Assembly: GCA_963739135.1 (NCBI GenBank)
Contig: CAVTZG010000011.1
Span: 1-64,000, forward strand
Length of the DNA: 64,000 nucleotides
Reading direction: 5' to 3'
From: Palsa-504 sp963739135
Lineage (GTDB): Bacteria; Actinomycetota; Actinomycetes; Streptosporangiales; Streptosporangiaceae
The position numbers and the translations under genes were made by a program. Under the pieces are notes generated by a model, which ran no database searches, was not told the DNA's origin, and saw only the letters and a list, made by a program, of their open reading frames with translations. Shown here piece after piece: positions 53,679 through 62,945 of the stretch. How positions within the stretch are numbered: position 1 is the stretch's first letter; each line of letters begins with the position of its first letter.

Positions 53679-54224
53679 ATGAGTAACGGGATGAACCCTG
53701 AACCGCAAGACCATCCGCAGGTCCTGGTGGTGAGCCCTGATGGCATAGCCACGGCGGGCAGCCCGCCGGGGGAAGGCGAGCACGAGCGCCCGGTGACCGA
53801 GATGGTCGAGCAGCCGGCCAAGGTCATGCGGATCGGCAGCATGATCCGGCAGCTGCTCGAAGAGGTGCGGGCGGCTCCGCTGGACGAGAAGAGCCGGGCC
53901 CGGCTGAAGGAGATCCACCAGAGCTCGGTCAAGGAACTGGAGGACGGGCTCGCGCCCGAGCTGGTGAGCGAGCTCGAGCGGCTGTCGCTGCCGTTCACCG
54001 ACGACGAGCTGCCCAGCGAGGCCGAGCTGCGGGTCGCGCAGGCCCAGCTGGTCGGCTGGCTGGAGGGCCTGTTCCACGGCATCCAGACCACGCTGTTCGC
54101 CCAGCAGATGGCGGCCCGGGCCCAGCTCGAGCAGATGCGCCGTGCGCTGCCGCCCGGCATGATGCCCCCGTCGCCCACCGACCAGGAGGGACCGCAGCGT
54201 CCGGGTTCCGGTCCGTATCTTTAA
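53679..54224 (+). CDS. bpa: bacterial proteasome activator Bpa/PafE
   Basis: A protein of 181 residues. The central helical core (KVMRIGSMIRQLLEEVRAAPLDEKSRARLKEI) and the rest of the alpha-helical bundle (SVKELEDGLAPELVSELERL) match the DUF2587/Bpa family. The C-terminus ends GPYL, corresponding to the GQYL proteasome-docking tail of the mycobacterial protein. It forms a ring on the 20S proteasome and allows ATP-independent degradation. It marks the organism as a proteasome-bearing actinobacterium. Confidence 0.93.
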   Translation: MSNGMNPEPQDHPQVLVVSPDGIATAGSPPGEGEHERPVTEMVEQPAKVMRIGSMIRQLLEEVRAAPLDEKSRARLKEIHQSSVKELEDGLAPELVSELERLSLPFTDDELPSEAELRVAQAQLVGWLEGLFHGIQTTLFAQQMAARAQLEQMRRALPPGMMPPSPTDQEGPQRPGSGPYL

Positions 54225-54265
54225 TTCTTCAGGCCGAACGGGCCGTGGTGCTTGCCCCGCGCCCC

Positions 54266-55177
54266 TTAGGGGCGGCCGAACCGCAGCCGTCCGAGCCAGG
54301 CGGCGGCCGCGGCGAACTCGGCGTCGGACGTGCCCGGCCGGACCTGGGTGATGGCGCCGTCGCAGCGAGCGTAGCTGCCCAGGAAGCGGACGTCAGCGCA
54401 CACCCGGCGCAGCCCCATCAGTGCTTCGCCCACCCGCGCTTCGTCGACGTGGCCCTCGCAGTCGATGAAGAAGTAGTACTGGCCGAGCCGGTCGCCGGTC
54501 GGCCGGGACTGGATCGTGGTCAGGTTGATGCCGCGTACCGCGAACTCGGTCAGGATCTCGAGCAGCGCGCCGGCGTGATCTTCGGCCAGGAACGCGGCCA
54601 CCGAGGTCCGGTCGGTGCCGGTGCGGGCCGGCAGCGGCCCGTGCGCGGCGACCACGACGAACCGGGTGACGGCGTTGGCCCGGTCGTGCACGTCAGGCAC
54701 CAGGACCTCCAGGCCGTACCGGCTCGCGGCGAACGCGCCGGCGAGCGCCGCGTCGAGCTGGCCCTCGGCGGCCTGCCGGGCCGCCTCGGCATTGGAGGCG
54801 GCCGGGACCCATTCCGCGTCCGGGAGGTTGGCGGCCAGCCAGCTGCGGCACTGCGGCATAGCCTGCGGGTGGCCGCCCGCCCGCTTGACGTCGCTGAGCC
54901 CGGTGCCGGGTCGGCCCAGCAGCGCGAACGCGATCGGGATCTGCAGCTCGGCCACGATGACCAGGTCGTTGCCGGTGGCCAGGTCGTCCAGCGTCGCAGT
55001 GACGACCCCCTCCACCGAACTCTCGATGGGGACCACGGCCCGTTCCGCCGTGCCGTCGCGCACGGCGGCCAGCGCGGCTTGGATGGTCGGGCAGGACAGC
55101 TGCTCGGCGGCGGAATCGACGGCCTGCAGTGCCGCTTGGCAGAAGGTGCCCTCGGGCCCCAGGTAGGCAACTGGCAT
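54266..55177 (-). CDS. pheA: prephenate dehydratase
   Basis: A protein of 303 residues from ATG 55177. N-terminal PDT domain (VAYLGPEGTFCQAALQ; ...NAVTRFVVV with the TRF motif), then an ACT domain (GALLEILTEFAVRGINLTTIQSRP) for phenylalanine feedback control. It converts prephenate to phenylpyruvate in Phe biosynthesis. Complete and typical. Confidence 0.95.
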   Translation of the reverse strand: MPVAYLGPEGTFCQAALQAVDSAAEQLSCPTIQAALAAVRDGTAERAVVPIESSVEGVVTATLDDLATGNDLVIVAELQIPIAFALLGRPGTGLSDVKRAGGHPQAMPQCRSWLAANLPDAEWVPAASNAEAARQAAEGQLDAALAGAFAASRYGLEVLVPDVHDRANAVTRFVVVAAHGPLPARTGTDRTSVAAFLAEDHAGALLEILTEFAVRGINLTTIQSRPTGDRLGQYYFFIDCEGHVDEARVGEALMGLRRVCADVRFLGSYARCDGAITQVRPGTSDAEFAAAAAWLGRLRFGRP

Positions 55178-55222
55178 AGCCCACATCATGCCAGCCCCGT
55201 CGGGTCAACAGGGCCGGGCCGG

Positions 55223-56503
55223 TCAGGCCGAACCAGCGTCCTGGCCGGCCGGGCGCAGCCGGGCCATGATGACCAGCAGCGCCAGCGCGGCCAGGCCGAA
55301 GGCGTCCTGCACCACCCGGGCGGCCACCGGTGGCACACCGGACACGCCCAGCAGGGACTGCCCCCACCAGGGGATGGTCAGCGCGAAGCACACCGCGGTG
55401 GCGGCGGCGATCGCCACCCGGCGCTTCGAGCGCCCGTCGGCCGCGATGGCCCCGATGACCACCACCACGACCAGGAAGTGGTGGATCCACGACACCGGGG
55501 ACAGCAGCACGCCGAGCAAGGCGGTGACGGCGATGGCCTCCATCTCTCGGGACTGGCGGGCCAGCCGCCTGACCAGCGCGAAGCCGGCCACCGCGACCAC
55601 GGCGGCCACCGCCACCCAGACCGCGGCGGGCAGCGGGCCGGGCAGGAACACCCGCAGCAGCATGCCGCGCAGCGACTGGTTGGAGGTGCCGGCGTTGGAC
55701 CCGAGGCGCCCCGAGTCGAAGATCACGCTGGTCCAGTAGGTCGCCGAGTCGTGCGGCAGCAGCAGCCAGGCGCCGATCGTCCAAGCCGCCGCGGCGATCA
55801 CCGCGGTCAGCGCCGCCCGGCGACGGCCGGACAGCCACAGGTAGACGATGAACACGCCCGGTATCAGCTTGATCGCGGTGGCCAGCCCGACCAGGGCGCC
55901 CCGCGGCCAGCGCGGCGCCCGGGCCGCGCAGTCGGCCACCGCCAGGGCCAGCAGCACCATGTCCACCTGGCCGAACCTGATCTCATCCCGCAGTGGGAAC
56001 AGGTAGGCGCAGGCCGCGAACACGAACGCGGCCAGCACCACCCGCATCCGGCCGGACCGGCGCAGCAGCGGCGCGAACGCGTAGCCGATCACCAGGGCGA
56101 GCGGCACGTAGACGAACGGCACCCAGGCCAGTTGCGCGGCCGCCCACGGCAGCAGGGCCAGCGGCACCGCGAACAGCGCCGCGGCCGTCGGGTAGGTGAA
56201 CGGGAGCAGCTGCGGCGGCTGGGTCAGGACCGAGTACAGCGGCTGGCCCTGCAGCACGCTCAGCCCGCCGGTGCGGTAGACGTTCAGGTCCACCAGTCGC
56301 TGGTCGGGCACGCTGGTCAGGTAGCCGCGCACCAGCGGCTCGACGGCGGCCAGCGCCGCGATCCAGGCCAGCACGCCGAGGACGGTCACCGCCCAGGACG
56401 GCAGCCCGGCCAGCCGCCCAGCCATCCGGCCCGGCCAGGCTGCGGGTCCCCGGCGGCCAGCCTGCTCCGCGGCTGGGACCCCGGTGGTGGTCATGGCGGT
56501 CAC
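55223..56503 (-). CDS. GT87-type membrane mannosyltransferase-like protein
   Basis: A protein of 426 residues with about nine membrane segments. It opens with VPDQRLVDLNVYRTGGLSVLQG, the D-x-x-V-Y pattern of the DUF2029/GT87 family of polyprenol-phosphate-dependent mannosyltransferases. The start overlaps the next gene's stop by 4 nt (ATGA), so it is last in a three-gene operon with an MptB-like protein and a GT2. Together they probably build a mannose-containing envelope glycan. Confidence 0.85.
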   Translation of the reverse strand: MTAMTTTGVPAAEQAGRRGPAAWPGRMAGRLAGLPSWAVTVLGVLAWIAALAAVEPLVRGYLTSVPDQRLVDLNVYRTGGLSVLQGQPLYSVLTQPPQLLPFTYPTAAALFAVPLALLPWAAAQLAWVPFVYVPLALVIGYAFAPLLRRSGRMRVVLAAFVFAACAYLFPLRDEIRFGQVDMVLLALAVADCAARAPRWPRGALVGLATAIKLIPGVFIVYLWLSGRRRAALTAVIAAAAWTIGAWLLLPHDSATYWTSVIFDSGRLGSNAGTSNQSLRGMLLRVFLPGPLPAAVWVAVAAVVAVAGFALVRRLARQSREMEAIAVTALLGVLLSPVSWIHHFLVVVVVIGAIAADGRSKRRVAIAAATAVCFALTIPWWGQSLLGVSGVPPVAARVVQDAFGLAALALLVIMARLRPAGQDAGSA

Positions 56504-58137
56504 CGGACCTTGGTCGCGGCCGCGGCTGGCCCCACGGTACCGCTGGCCGGGGCGAGCGGCCCGGCAGGGCGCGAGCGCACCATGAGGACGATCAGCCAGA
56601 CGGTAGCTCCGGCCAGGACCGCGGGCGTGACGCCGTGCCTGATCACCGGCTGGAGCCAGGTCAGCCCGGACGGCAGCCGCACGCCGGTCTGCCGGGCGGG
56701 CAGGTAACCGAAGCCCAGCGCCGCCGTCCGGGCCAGCAGCAGCCAGCCCGCCGCCTCGACCCGGCGCCGCCCGGCGGCCGTCGCAGCCGGCACCAGCGGC
56801 AGCAGCCCCCAGGCCAGCGCGTCGTACCAGGGCAGCACGTACGGCCAGGCGAACAGCCAGGCCAGGGCCAGCGCAAATGTCACGCCGCCCGCCGTCCCCG
56901 CGAACCCGGCGTCGCCGGCCAGTTCCGCACCGCCCTCACGCTCAGCCCGCGCCACAAGCACCCCGGGCAGCCCGCGGATCAGCAGCACCGCGAGCACCAC
57001 GGCTAGGGCGACCGCACCGGCCTTCACGATGTCGGTGGCGGCGGTTCCGGCCACGAGCAGGTGGATGACGGTCCGCAGCACCCGCCAGGGCGAGCCGATC
57101 GAGACCATGTCGCTTTCCCGGGACAGCTGAGTCATCATGGCCGACCCGCCAATGGCCAGTGCCGCGCCCGCCGTGGCCGCGAACCCGGCCGCGAGGCCGG
57201 CCAGCGGCGGCAGCAGCCGCCGCCAGTCTGGCCAGCACCGGACGGCCAGTGCGATGGCCAGGCCCAGCACGACCAGCACGTCGGACACCTTGACCGCGAA
57301 CCCGAGACCGGCCAGGACCCCGGCCAGCCCCGCCCTCCCGGTTCCCGGCAGGGCAGGCCGGAACACTACAACCACGGCGGCAACGGCGAAGGCCGCGGCC
57401 TGGACGTCGACGTGGGCACCCGCGATCAGCAGCTGCAGCAGCAGCGGGTTGGCCGCCCACAGCAGAGCGGCGCGCAGCTGGCGGTCCGGATCGCCTCGGG
57501 TCGCGTGATGCAGCAGCAGCGCGGTACCGGCAAAGGCGGCCAGATTGGCCAGGCCGAGCACGAACACGGTGAGCCGCGCCGAGGTACCGCCGATCAGCGC
57601 GGCCAGGCCCTGGATCCCGGTGGCCAGCGGCCCGTAGACCGAGGAGGTGGTGAACCAGTCCTGCACGGCCCGGGCCACCGGGTCACCCAGCGCGGCCAGC
57701 TGGGCGGGCGTGGTGGTGTACGGGTTGTGGCCGGTAACCAGCATCCGCCCGTAGGCGGCGTAGCTGAGCTGGTCCGACGAGCCGAACGGCGGGACCAGGG
57801 TCAGCACGGCGGCGGCCAGCAACCCGGCGATCAGCACGGCCCGGGCCGGTACCGACCAGCCGCCCCGCAGCGCGCGCAACACGAGCACCAGCCCGAGCGT
57901 GCCGGCCGCCAGCGCGGCCGCGGTGAGCGGGATTACCAGGTAGGCCGACAGGTGCGCGGCCCGGGCCCACGGCGGCTGCCCGGGCCGGCCCGGCAGCGCG
58001 GGCTCCACGACCGAGGGCCCGGCCACCGCGACCACGAAGGTGAGCGCCACGCTGGCGCCGATGGCAATCAGCCCCGCGCGTCCGGCGGCTGGGCCTGCCG
58101 GGCCCGGCCACCTGGTCATGGCTGCCCGTCCGGTCAT
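56500..58137 (-). CDS. MptB-like polyprenol-phosphomannose-dependent mannosyltransferase
   Basis: A protein of 545 residues with about twelve membrane segments. SSDQLSYAAYGRMLVTGHNPYTTTP and SSVYGPLATGIQGL are the catalytic-loop and region signatures of the GT-C MptA/MptB family, with the Asp in the first loop. It would add alpha-1,6-mannose from polyprenol phosphate. Overlaps both neighbours by 4 nt. The precise polymer is unknown. Confidence 0.8.
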   Translation of the reverse strand: MTGRAAMTRWPGPAGPAAGRAGLIAIGASVALTFVVAVAGPSVVEPALPGRPGQPPWARAAHLSAYLVIPLTAAALAAGTLGLVLVLRALRGGWSVPARAVLIAGLLAAAVLTLVPPFGSSDQLSYAAYGRMLVTGHNPYTTTPAQLAALGDPVARAVQDWFTTSSVYGPLATGIQGLAALIGGTSARLTVFVLGLANLAAFAGTALLLHHATRGDPDRQLRAALLWAANPLLLQLLIAGAHVDVQAAAFAVAAVVVVFRPALPGTGRAGLAGVLAGLGFAVKVSDVLVVLGLAIALAVRCWPDWRRLLPPLAGLAAGFAATAGAALAIGGSAMMTQLSRESDMVSIGSPWRVLRTVIHLLVAGTAATDIVKAGAVALAVVLAVLLIRGLPGVLVARAEREGGAELAGDAGFAGTAGGVTFALALAWLFAWPYVLPWYDALAWGLLPLVPAATAAGRRRVEAAGWLLLARTAALGFGYLPARQTGVRLPSGLTWLQPVIRHGVTPAVLAGATVWLIVLMVRSRPAGPLAPASGTVGPAAAATKVR

Positions 58138-58844
58138 CGGCGCGTGGCGAGCGCCCTGGCCACATCGGCGAGCTGGTGCGCGCGGTGCAGCTGGGCGCGC
58201 AGGCCGGTGCCGGTGGCCCGGTGCGCCATCTCGACCTGGACCTCGGTGACCCGCAGGCCCTGGCGCAGCAGATCGATGGTCAGCCCGGTCTCGGCGCCCC
58301 AGCCACGGGCCAGCGGCCGCCCGGCCTCGAAGGCCGCCCGGGTCAGGCAGCGCTGCCCGTTCAGCGGCTGGACCGGCCGCCAGCCGGTGGCCCGGCGGAT
58401 GCCGGCCCCGGACAGGCCGACGACCAGGCCGTGCCCGCCGAGCTTGACGATGGAGGTGAAGATGGCGATGGTCATGTCCGCCGTCCCGGCCCGGACCGGG
58501 TCGATGAGCGGCCCGGCCTGGCCTGCGGTGTCGCCCAGGTCAGCGTCCAGGAACAGCAGGTGCCGCGGGCGTTGGCGCTGTTCCCGCTGGTCCAGCAGGC
58601 GCACCGCCTCGGCGCCGGTTTCCATCGCGGCGCTCTTACCCCGGCTCCTGGCGTGCCGGGTCACCACGGCGCCGGCCCGCTGCGCCGCCTTGGCCGTGGC
58701 ATCGCGGGAGCCGTCGTCGATGACCACGACCACTCCGACGCCCGGCAGCCGGGCCGCGGCCGTCACCGTGGCCTGGATACGGTCGGCCTCGTTCCTGGCC
58801 GGGATGACCACCGCAACGTCGTCCGTTGGCGACCCTCCTGACAT
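58134..58844 (-). CDS. GT2-family glycosyltransferase
   Basis: A protein of 236 residues. VAVVIPARNEADRI, VVVIDDGSRDAT and the metal-binding LFLDADLGDT form a GT-A fold of the GT2/glucosyl-3-phosphoglycerate-synthase-like class. It is the first gene of the operon with the two membrane mannosyltransferases, so it may make the polyprenol-phosphate-sugar donor they use (a DPM/Ppm1-like role), which is inference. Confidence 0.88.
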   Translation of the reverse strand: MSGGSPTDDVAVVIPARNEADRIQATVTAAARLPGVGVVVVIDDGSRDATAKAAQRAGAVVTRHARSRGKSAAMETGAEAVRLLDQREQRQRPRHLLFLDADLGDTAGQAGPLIDPVRAGTADMTIAIFTSIVKLGGHGLVVGLSGAGIRRATGWRPVQPLNGQRCLTRAAFEAGRPLARGWGAETGLTIDLLRQGLRVTEVQVEMAHRATGTGLRAQLHRAHQLADVARALATRR

Positions 58845-58870
58845 GGGGCCGATCTTAGGTCAACGGTGGG

Positions 58871-59236
58871 TTAGTTGTGCGGCACCGCGGGTTTCGGGCG
58901 GGCCAGCCCACGCGGGTCCACGTCCTCGACCAGCGTGAATACCGAATCGAGCCCGGTGACCTGAAGGATCTTGCGCACCGCGGGCTTGGGGGCGGCGATC
59001 TCCAGCTCCCCGCCCCGCTCACGCGCGCGCCGCAGGCAGGAAAGCAGCACGTTCATGCCGGTCGAGTCGCAGAATTCCACGCCGGACATGTCGATGACCA
59101 CCCGGGCGGGCATGCCGTCGGCCAGCAGGCCGACCAGCTCGCTGTGCAGCCGCGGAGCGGTATAGAGATCGATCTCACCGCAAATGGTCACGATCGTGTG
59201 ATCATCGTGAAATCGACTCGAGACATTTAGCTCCAC
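58871..59236 (-). CDS. STAS-domain anti-sigma factor antagonist
   Basis: A protein of 121 residues: FHDDHTIVTICGEIDLYTAP, then VVIDMSGVEFCDSTGMNVLLSCLRRA with the conserved phospho-accepting Ser, as in RsbV/SpoIIAA/BldG. It acts by binding an anti-sigma kinase unless phosphorylated. The ATP-binding partner is the next gene upstream on the strand (59278-59760 lies just beside it), making a likely partner-switch pair. Confidence 0.92.
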   Translation of the reverse strand: MELNVSSRFHDDHTIVTICGEIDLYTAPRLHSELVGLLADGMPARVVIDMSGVEFCDSTGMNVLLSCLRRARERGGELEIAAPKPAVRKILQVTGLDSVFTLVEDVDPRGLARPKPAVPHN

Positions 59237-59277
59237 GAGCCGAACCTTACCGCGATGCGCGCCGCGAAGCCAGGCAA

Positions 59278-59760
59278 CTAGGTTGAGCGCAAGCTGAGAG
59301 TTCGCTCACCGAACGACGGCCTGCTGGCCGTTAAGCCGCTCTCGATCGCCGCGGCCGGCACGGCGGCGGCGATCATCTGCGGGAGCTGGATCTCCGCCCA
59401 CACCGTGGTGCCGTCGTGGTCGCTGCCGGCGCCCCAGGACCGGCACAGCCGGTCCACGATGCGCAGGCCCCGGCCGCCGGTAGTGTACTGGGTCGGCTCG
59501 CCGAGCTCGGGCCTGGTCGGCCCGCCGCCGTCGCTGACCGAGACCCGGACGCTTTCGGTGCCGAAGTGCCAGGCCACGCGGATGCCGGAATCGGGCCGCG
59601 GCTCGGCGTGCTGCAGGGCGTTGCTCAGCAGTTCGCTGATGACCAGCGCGGCGTCGGTGACCGTGGAACCGTAGATGCCCGCTCCGATGAGGTCAGACAC
59701 CAAGCGCCGCCGGGCCATGCCGACGCTCGCCGCAGTGAACGGGAGCAGTAGGACGCTCAA
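59278..59760 (-). CDS. anti-sigma regulatory ATPase (RsbW-like HATPase_c)
   Basis: A protein of 160 residues from TTG 59760, preferred because GGAGG lies eight bases upstream; GTG 59769 is possible. HATPase motifs: N-box VISELLSNALQHAEP, G1 SVSDGGGPTRPE, G2 TTGGRGLRIVDRL. Serine kinase/anti-sigma factor, predicted to bind or phosphorylate STAS proteins such as its neighbour at 58871. The long upstream frame is antisense of the ABC gene. Confidence 0.88.
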   Translation of the reverse strand: MSVLLLPFTAASVGMARRRLVSDLIGAGIYGSTVTDAALVISELLSNALQHAEPRPDSGIRVAWHFGTESVRVSVSDGGGPTRPELGEPTQYTTGGRGLRIVDRLCRSWGAGSDHDGTTVWAEIQLPQMIAAAVPAAAIESGLTASRPSFGERTLSLRST

Positions 59761-60006
59761 CTTAGTCACCTCCAACGCCAGCCCCAGCACCTTTGTCCGA
59801 CCTTTGCGCGAACCCGGTACGAGCGGGAGGATGCCCGGTCCCGGCGTGCTGGAAACACGTGTACACCGCAGATATCGCAGCGGTAATGGTGTCTCAGGCA
59901 AACCGCTGGTGGCTCTGATCCCTGCCGCGGGCACGGTAACGTCACAGGGTGACAGTTGTGAGCCCGTGGCCAGGGTTCGTGGCCTCCCGGCCGGCGGAAG
60001 CGAGGT

Positions 60007-60819
60007 ATGGCCGTGGGTAACGTCGACCCCACCGTGGTCGTCGATGACCTGCACGTCGTTTACCGCGTCTACGGCGCGGGCGGCGACAAGGGAACGGCGG
60101 CGACCGCGCTGATGCGGCTGGTCAAGCGCCAGCGCCGGCCCTCGATCCGCGAGGTGCACGCCGTCCGGGGCGTCTCGTTCGTGGTCAACCACGGCGACGC
60201 CATCGGCATCATCGGCCGGAACGGGTCGGGCAAGTCCACCCTGCTGCAGGCCATCGCCGGCCTGCTCCCGCCCGAGCGAGGCTGTGTTTACACCAGCGGG
60301 CAGGCCGCCCTGCTCGGCGTCAACGCGGCGCTGCTTGACGACCTGACCGGGGAACGGAACATCGTGCTCGGCTGCCTGGCCATGGGCATGAGCCCGCAGG
60401 AGGTCAAGGACAGCTACCAGTCCATCGTGGACTTCTCCGGGGTCGGCAGCTTCGTCGACTATCCGATGCGCACCTACTCCACCGGTATGGCGCAGCGGCT
60501 GCGGTTCTCCATCGCCGCGGCCAAGACCCACGAGATCCTGATGATCGACGAGGCGCTGGCCACCGGGGACGCCGCCTTCCGGAGCAAGAGCCACGACAAG
60601 ATCGTGCAGCTGCGCCAGGAGGCGGGCACGGTGTTCCTGGTCGCGCACAACCTGGCCGAGATCGAGGCCAGCTGCAACCGGGTCATCTGGCTGGAGAAGG
60701 GCAAGATCGTGATGCAGGGCGAGGACGTGCCCGCCATCGTCGACGCCTACCTGGAGGCCACCGGCGGCGAGCCGCGCAAGCGCGACGCCCCCGAAGAGGC
60801 CGACCATACCGCCGACTGA
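60007..60819 (+). CDS. Wzt/TagH-like ABC transporter ATPase
   Basis: A protein of 270 residues. Walker A IIGRNGSGKSTLL, signature YSTGMAQRLRFSIAAA, Walker B EILMIDEALATGDAAF and the H-loop VAHNLAEIE. The long N-terminal insert and absence of a C-terminal carbohydrate module suggest the export ATPase of a cell-surface polysaccharide or teichoic-acid transporter. No permease gene is adjacent; it must pair in trans or with a gene outside the window. Confidence 0.88.
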   Translation: MAVGNVDPTVVVDDLHVVYRVYGAGGDKGTAATALMRLVKRQRRPSIREVHAVRGVSFVVNHGDAIGIIGRNGSGKSTLLQAIAGLLPPERGCVYTSGQAALLGVNAALLDDLTGERNIVLGCLAMGMSPQEVKDSYQSIVDFSGVGSFVDYPMRTYSTGMAQRLRFSIAAAKTHEILMIDEALATGDAAFRSKSHDKIVQLRQEAGTVFLVAHNLAEIEASCNRVIWLEKGKIVMQGEDVPAIVDAYLEATGGEPRKRDAPEEADHTAD

Positions 60820-61047
60820 CCCCTCCAACCTCACCCCGCGACCCCACCAACCCCTCCCGCAACATTTCCGCGGTGGATTCCGGTCCCTATTTGCTCCTAT
60901 TTTCGGGTCAGCCCGAATCAACCGCAGAAGTCGGCACCGAAGTATGGTCACGGGCAGCACGGAGGCACACTGAGGACGCTCAGGGCGCATAAGCACCAGG
61001 GCGGGACGCGATGGCTTCGCGCGGGGGCGGCGAGGCGGCGGTTGTGC

Positions 61048-62928
61048 TCAGGTGCTCATCGGGGTGGCGGCAGGATGCAGGCGCAGGCGCATGGCGGTGC
61101 CGCCGGAGGGGCGGGAACCGGCGGTGATATCGCCTTGCTGGGCCTCCGCCAGGCGGCGGACGATGAACAGGCCGATGCCGACGCCGCCGAACCGGCGGCG
61201 GTCGCCAGTCTCGCCCTGGAAGAACCGGTCGAAGATGCGCTCGTGATCCCCGTCGGCGATGCCGATGCCCTCGTCTTCGACCGTGACCTCGATCCGGTCC
61301 CCGGTCATCCGGGCCCGCACGGTGACGGTCCCGCCGTCCGGTGAGTACTTGAAGGCGTTCTCGAGCAGCTGGCCCACGATGATGTCGGTAGCCATCGTGT
61401 CGCCGTTAGCCGCGGGCAGGTCGTCGGGGATGTCAGCCACCACCGTGTGCTTGTCCGACAGCGGCCGGAACGCGGTAGCGGCGCCGCGCAGCACGGCGGC
61501 CAGGTCGAACGGGCCGTTGCTGACCGGCAGCTGGTCGGCGCCGGCCCGGGCGCCGAGCAGCAGCTGCTCCACCAGCCGGCCGAGCGAGCCGGCCCGCTCG
61601 GCGATGGTCCGTACCGCGGCGCGCCGGTCGGGGTCGGCGAGCTGGTCCCACCGGCTGGCCAGCGTGCTGGCGAAGCCCTGCACCACGGTGATCGGGGTGC
61701 GCAGCTCGTGACTGGTGGTGGCTAGGAACAGGTCCTTAGCCTCCTCGAGCTCCTTGGCCGCGGTGACGTCACGGAAGTCGATGACCAGCTCGTCGTCGTC
61801 GGGCAGGGCGGTGCACAGCACGTCGAGCCAGCGGCCGTTCGGCAGCTTGTGGGTGAGCATCGCATCCGGCTCGGGCAGCGGGAACGGCGGCGGCTTGCCG
61901 ATCGCGACCTGGGCAGGCGTGCCGGTGATCCGGTGCGCGGCCGGGTTCCACTGCCGGACCAGCCCCGCGGTGTCGAGCACGGCGATGCCGTCCGCGCTGC
62001 CGTCGATGACAGCCCGCTCGTGGGCACGCTGCTTGACTACCTCTTCGAAGGCCATGGCGTTGGTCAGCGCCACGCCGGCGTGCCCGGCCAGCAGCTCGAG
62101 CAGCTCCAGCTCGACGTGGCTGAGCCTGCGCCGGCTGTACAGCGCGTACAGCGCCCCGTAGGGCTTGCCCGCCACGTGCGACAGGCTGAGCGCGATTGTG
62201 TGCAGCCCGGGCAGCGCCGACCAGATCAGGTCGTCGAAGTTGCCTGATTCCCCGGTCGCCATCATGACCGTCTTGCCTGACTGCATCAGCTCGCCGACCA
62301 GGCTGCGGGACAGCGTGGCGGTCCGGCCGCGCAGCCGGGCGGGCAGCCCGGCCGTGCTGACCAGCTTGAGCACGTCGTCCTCGATGATCACGAAACCGCC
62401 CGCATCGGCGCTGGTCAGCTCGCGCAGGCTGGCCGCGATGCGGTCGAGCACCGACTCCAGGTCACGCTGGGCGTTCATGTCGGCCACCACGTCGCCGAGC
62501 CTGCGCACCACCCGGGCCCGTTCGGCCATATAGTGCCGGGCCACATCGTCCTCGCCGGTCTGATGGCAGACGTTGACCCAGCCGGTCACCTCACCGGCGC
62601 TGTCGAGCAGGGCGCTGGTGTCGATGCGCAGATCGATGATGGTGCTGTCCTTGCGGATCCGGCGGGTGGCGAAGGAGATCTGGCCGCCGCCGCGGACCCG
62701 TTCCAGGACCGCGTTGTGCTCGGCCTTCAGCTCTTCGGGGATGATCTGCGGCTCGAGGCCCACCACCTCGGCCGCCGACCAGCCGAACATCCGCTCGGCG
62801 GCCGGGTTCCACAGCATGACCGTCCGGTCGGTGCCGAACGCGACGATCGCGTCGGCCGCGCACTCGATCACGGCCCGCGCCGTCGCGTCAGCGCGGTGGC
62901 CGGCGATCCCCGCCTGCTCTGCGGTCAC
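61048..62928 (-). CDS. PAS-GAF-PAS sensor histidine kinase
   Basis: A protein of 626 residues, without membrane segments. PAS1 (about 18-125, TDRTVMLWNPAAERMFGW), GAF (about 155-300), PAS2 (about 315-400, GLVRQWNPAAHRITG), HisKA with phospho-His in LATTSHELRTPITVV, HATPase with N-box LLENAFKYSPDGG and G1 VEDEGIGIADGD. A soluble sensor kinase; signal unknown. No response regulator is adjacent. Confidence 0.95.
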   Translation of the reverse strand: MTAEQAGIAGHRADATARAVIECAADAIVAFGTDRTVMLWNPAAERMFGWSAAEVVGLEPQIIPEELKAEHNAVLERVRGGGQISFATRRIRKDSTIIDLRIDTSALLDSAGEVTGWVNVCHQTGEDDVARHYMAERARVVRRLGDVVADMNAQRDLESVLDRIAASLRELTSADAGGFVIIEDDVLKLVSTAGLPARLRGRTATLSRSLVGELMQSGKTVMMATGESGNFDDLIWSALPGLHTIALSLSHVAGKPYGALYALYSRRRLSHVELELLELLAGHAGVALTNAMAFEEVVKQRAHERAVIDGSADGIAVLDTAGLVRQWNPAAHRITGTPAQVAIGKPPPFPLPEPDAMLTHKLPNGRWLDVLCTALPDDDELVIDFRDVTAAKELEEAKDLFLATTSHELRTPITVVQGFASTLASRWDQLADPDRRAAVRTIAERAGSLGRLVEQLLLGARAGADQLPVSNGPFDLAAVLRGAATAFRPLSDKHTVVADIPDDLPAANGDTMATDIIVGQLLENAFKYSPDGGTVTVRARMTGDRIEVTVEDEGIGIADGDHERIFDRFFQGETGDRRRFGGVGIGLFIVRRLAEAQQGDITAGSRPSGGTAMRLRLHPAATPMST

Positions 62929-62945
62929 CTGAACATCGTGCCACG

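Noticed and set aside
59769..60996. Upstream extension of the anti-sigma ATPase to 60996
   Set aside because: That part is antisense to the ABC ATPase gene, which carries all ABC motifs.
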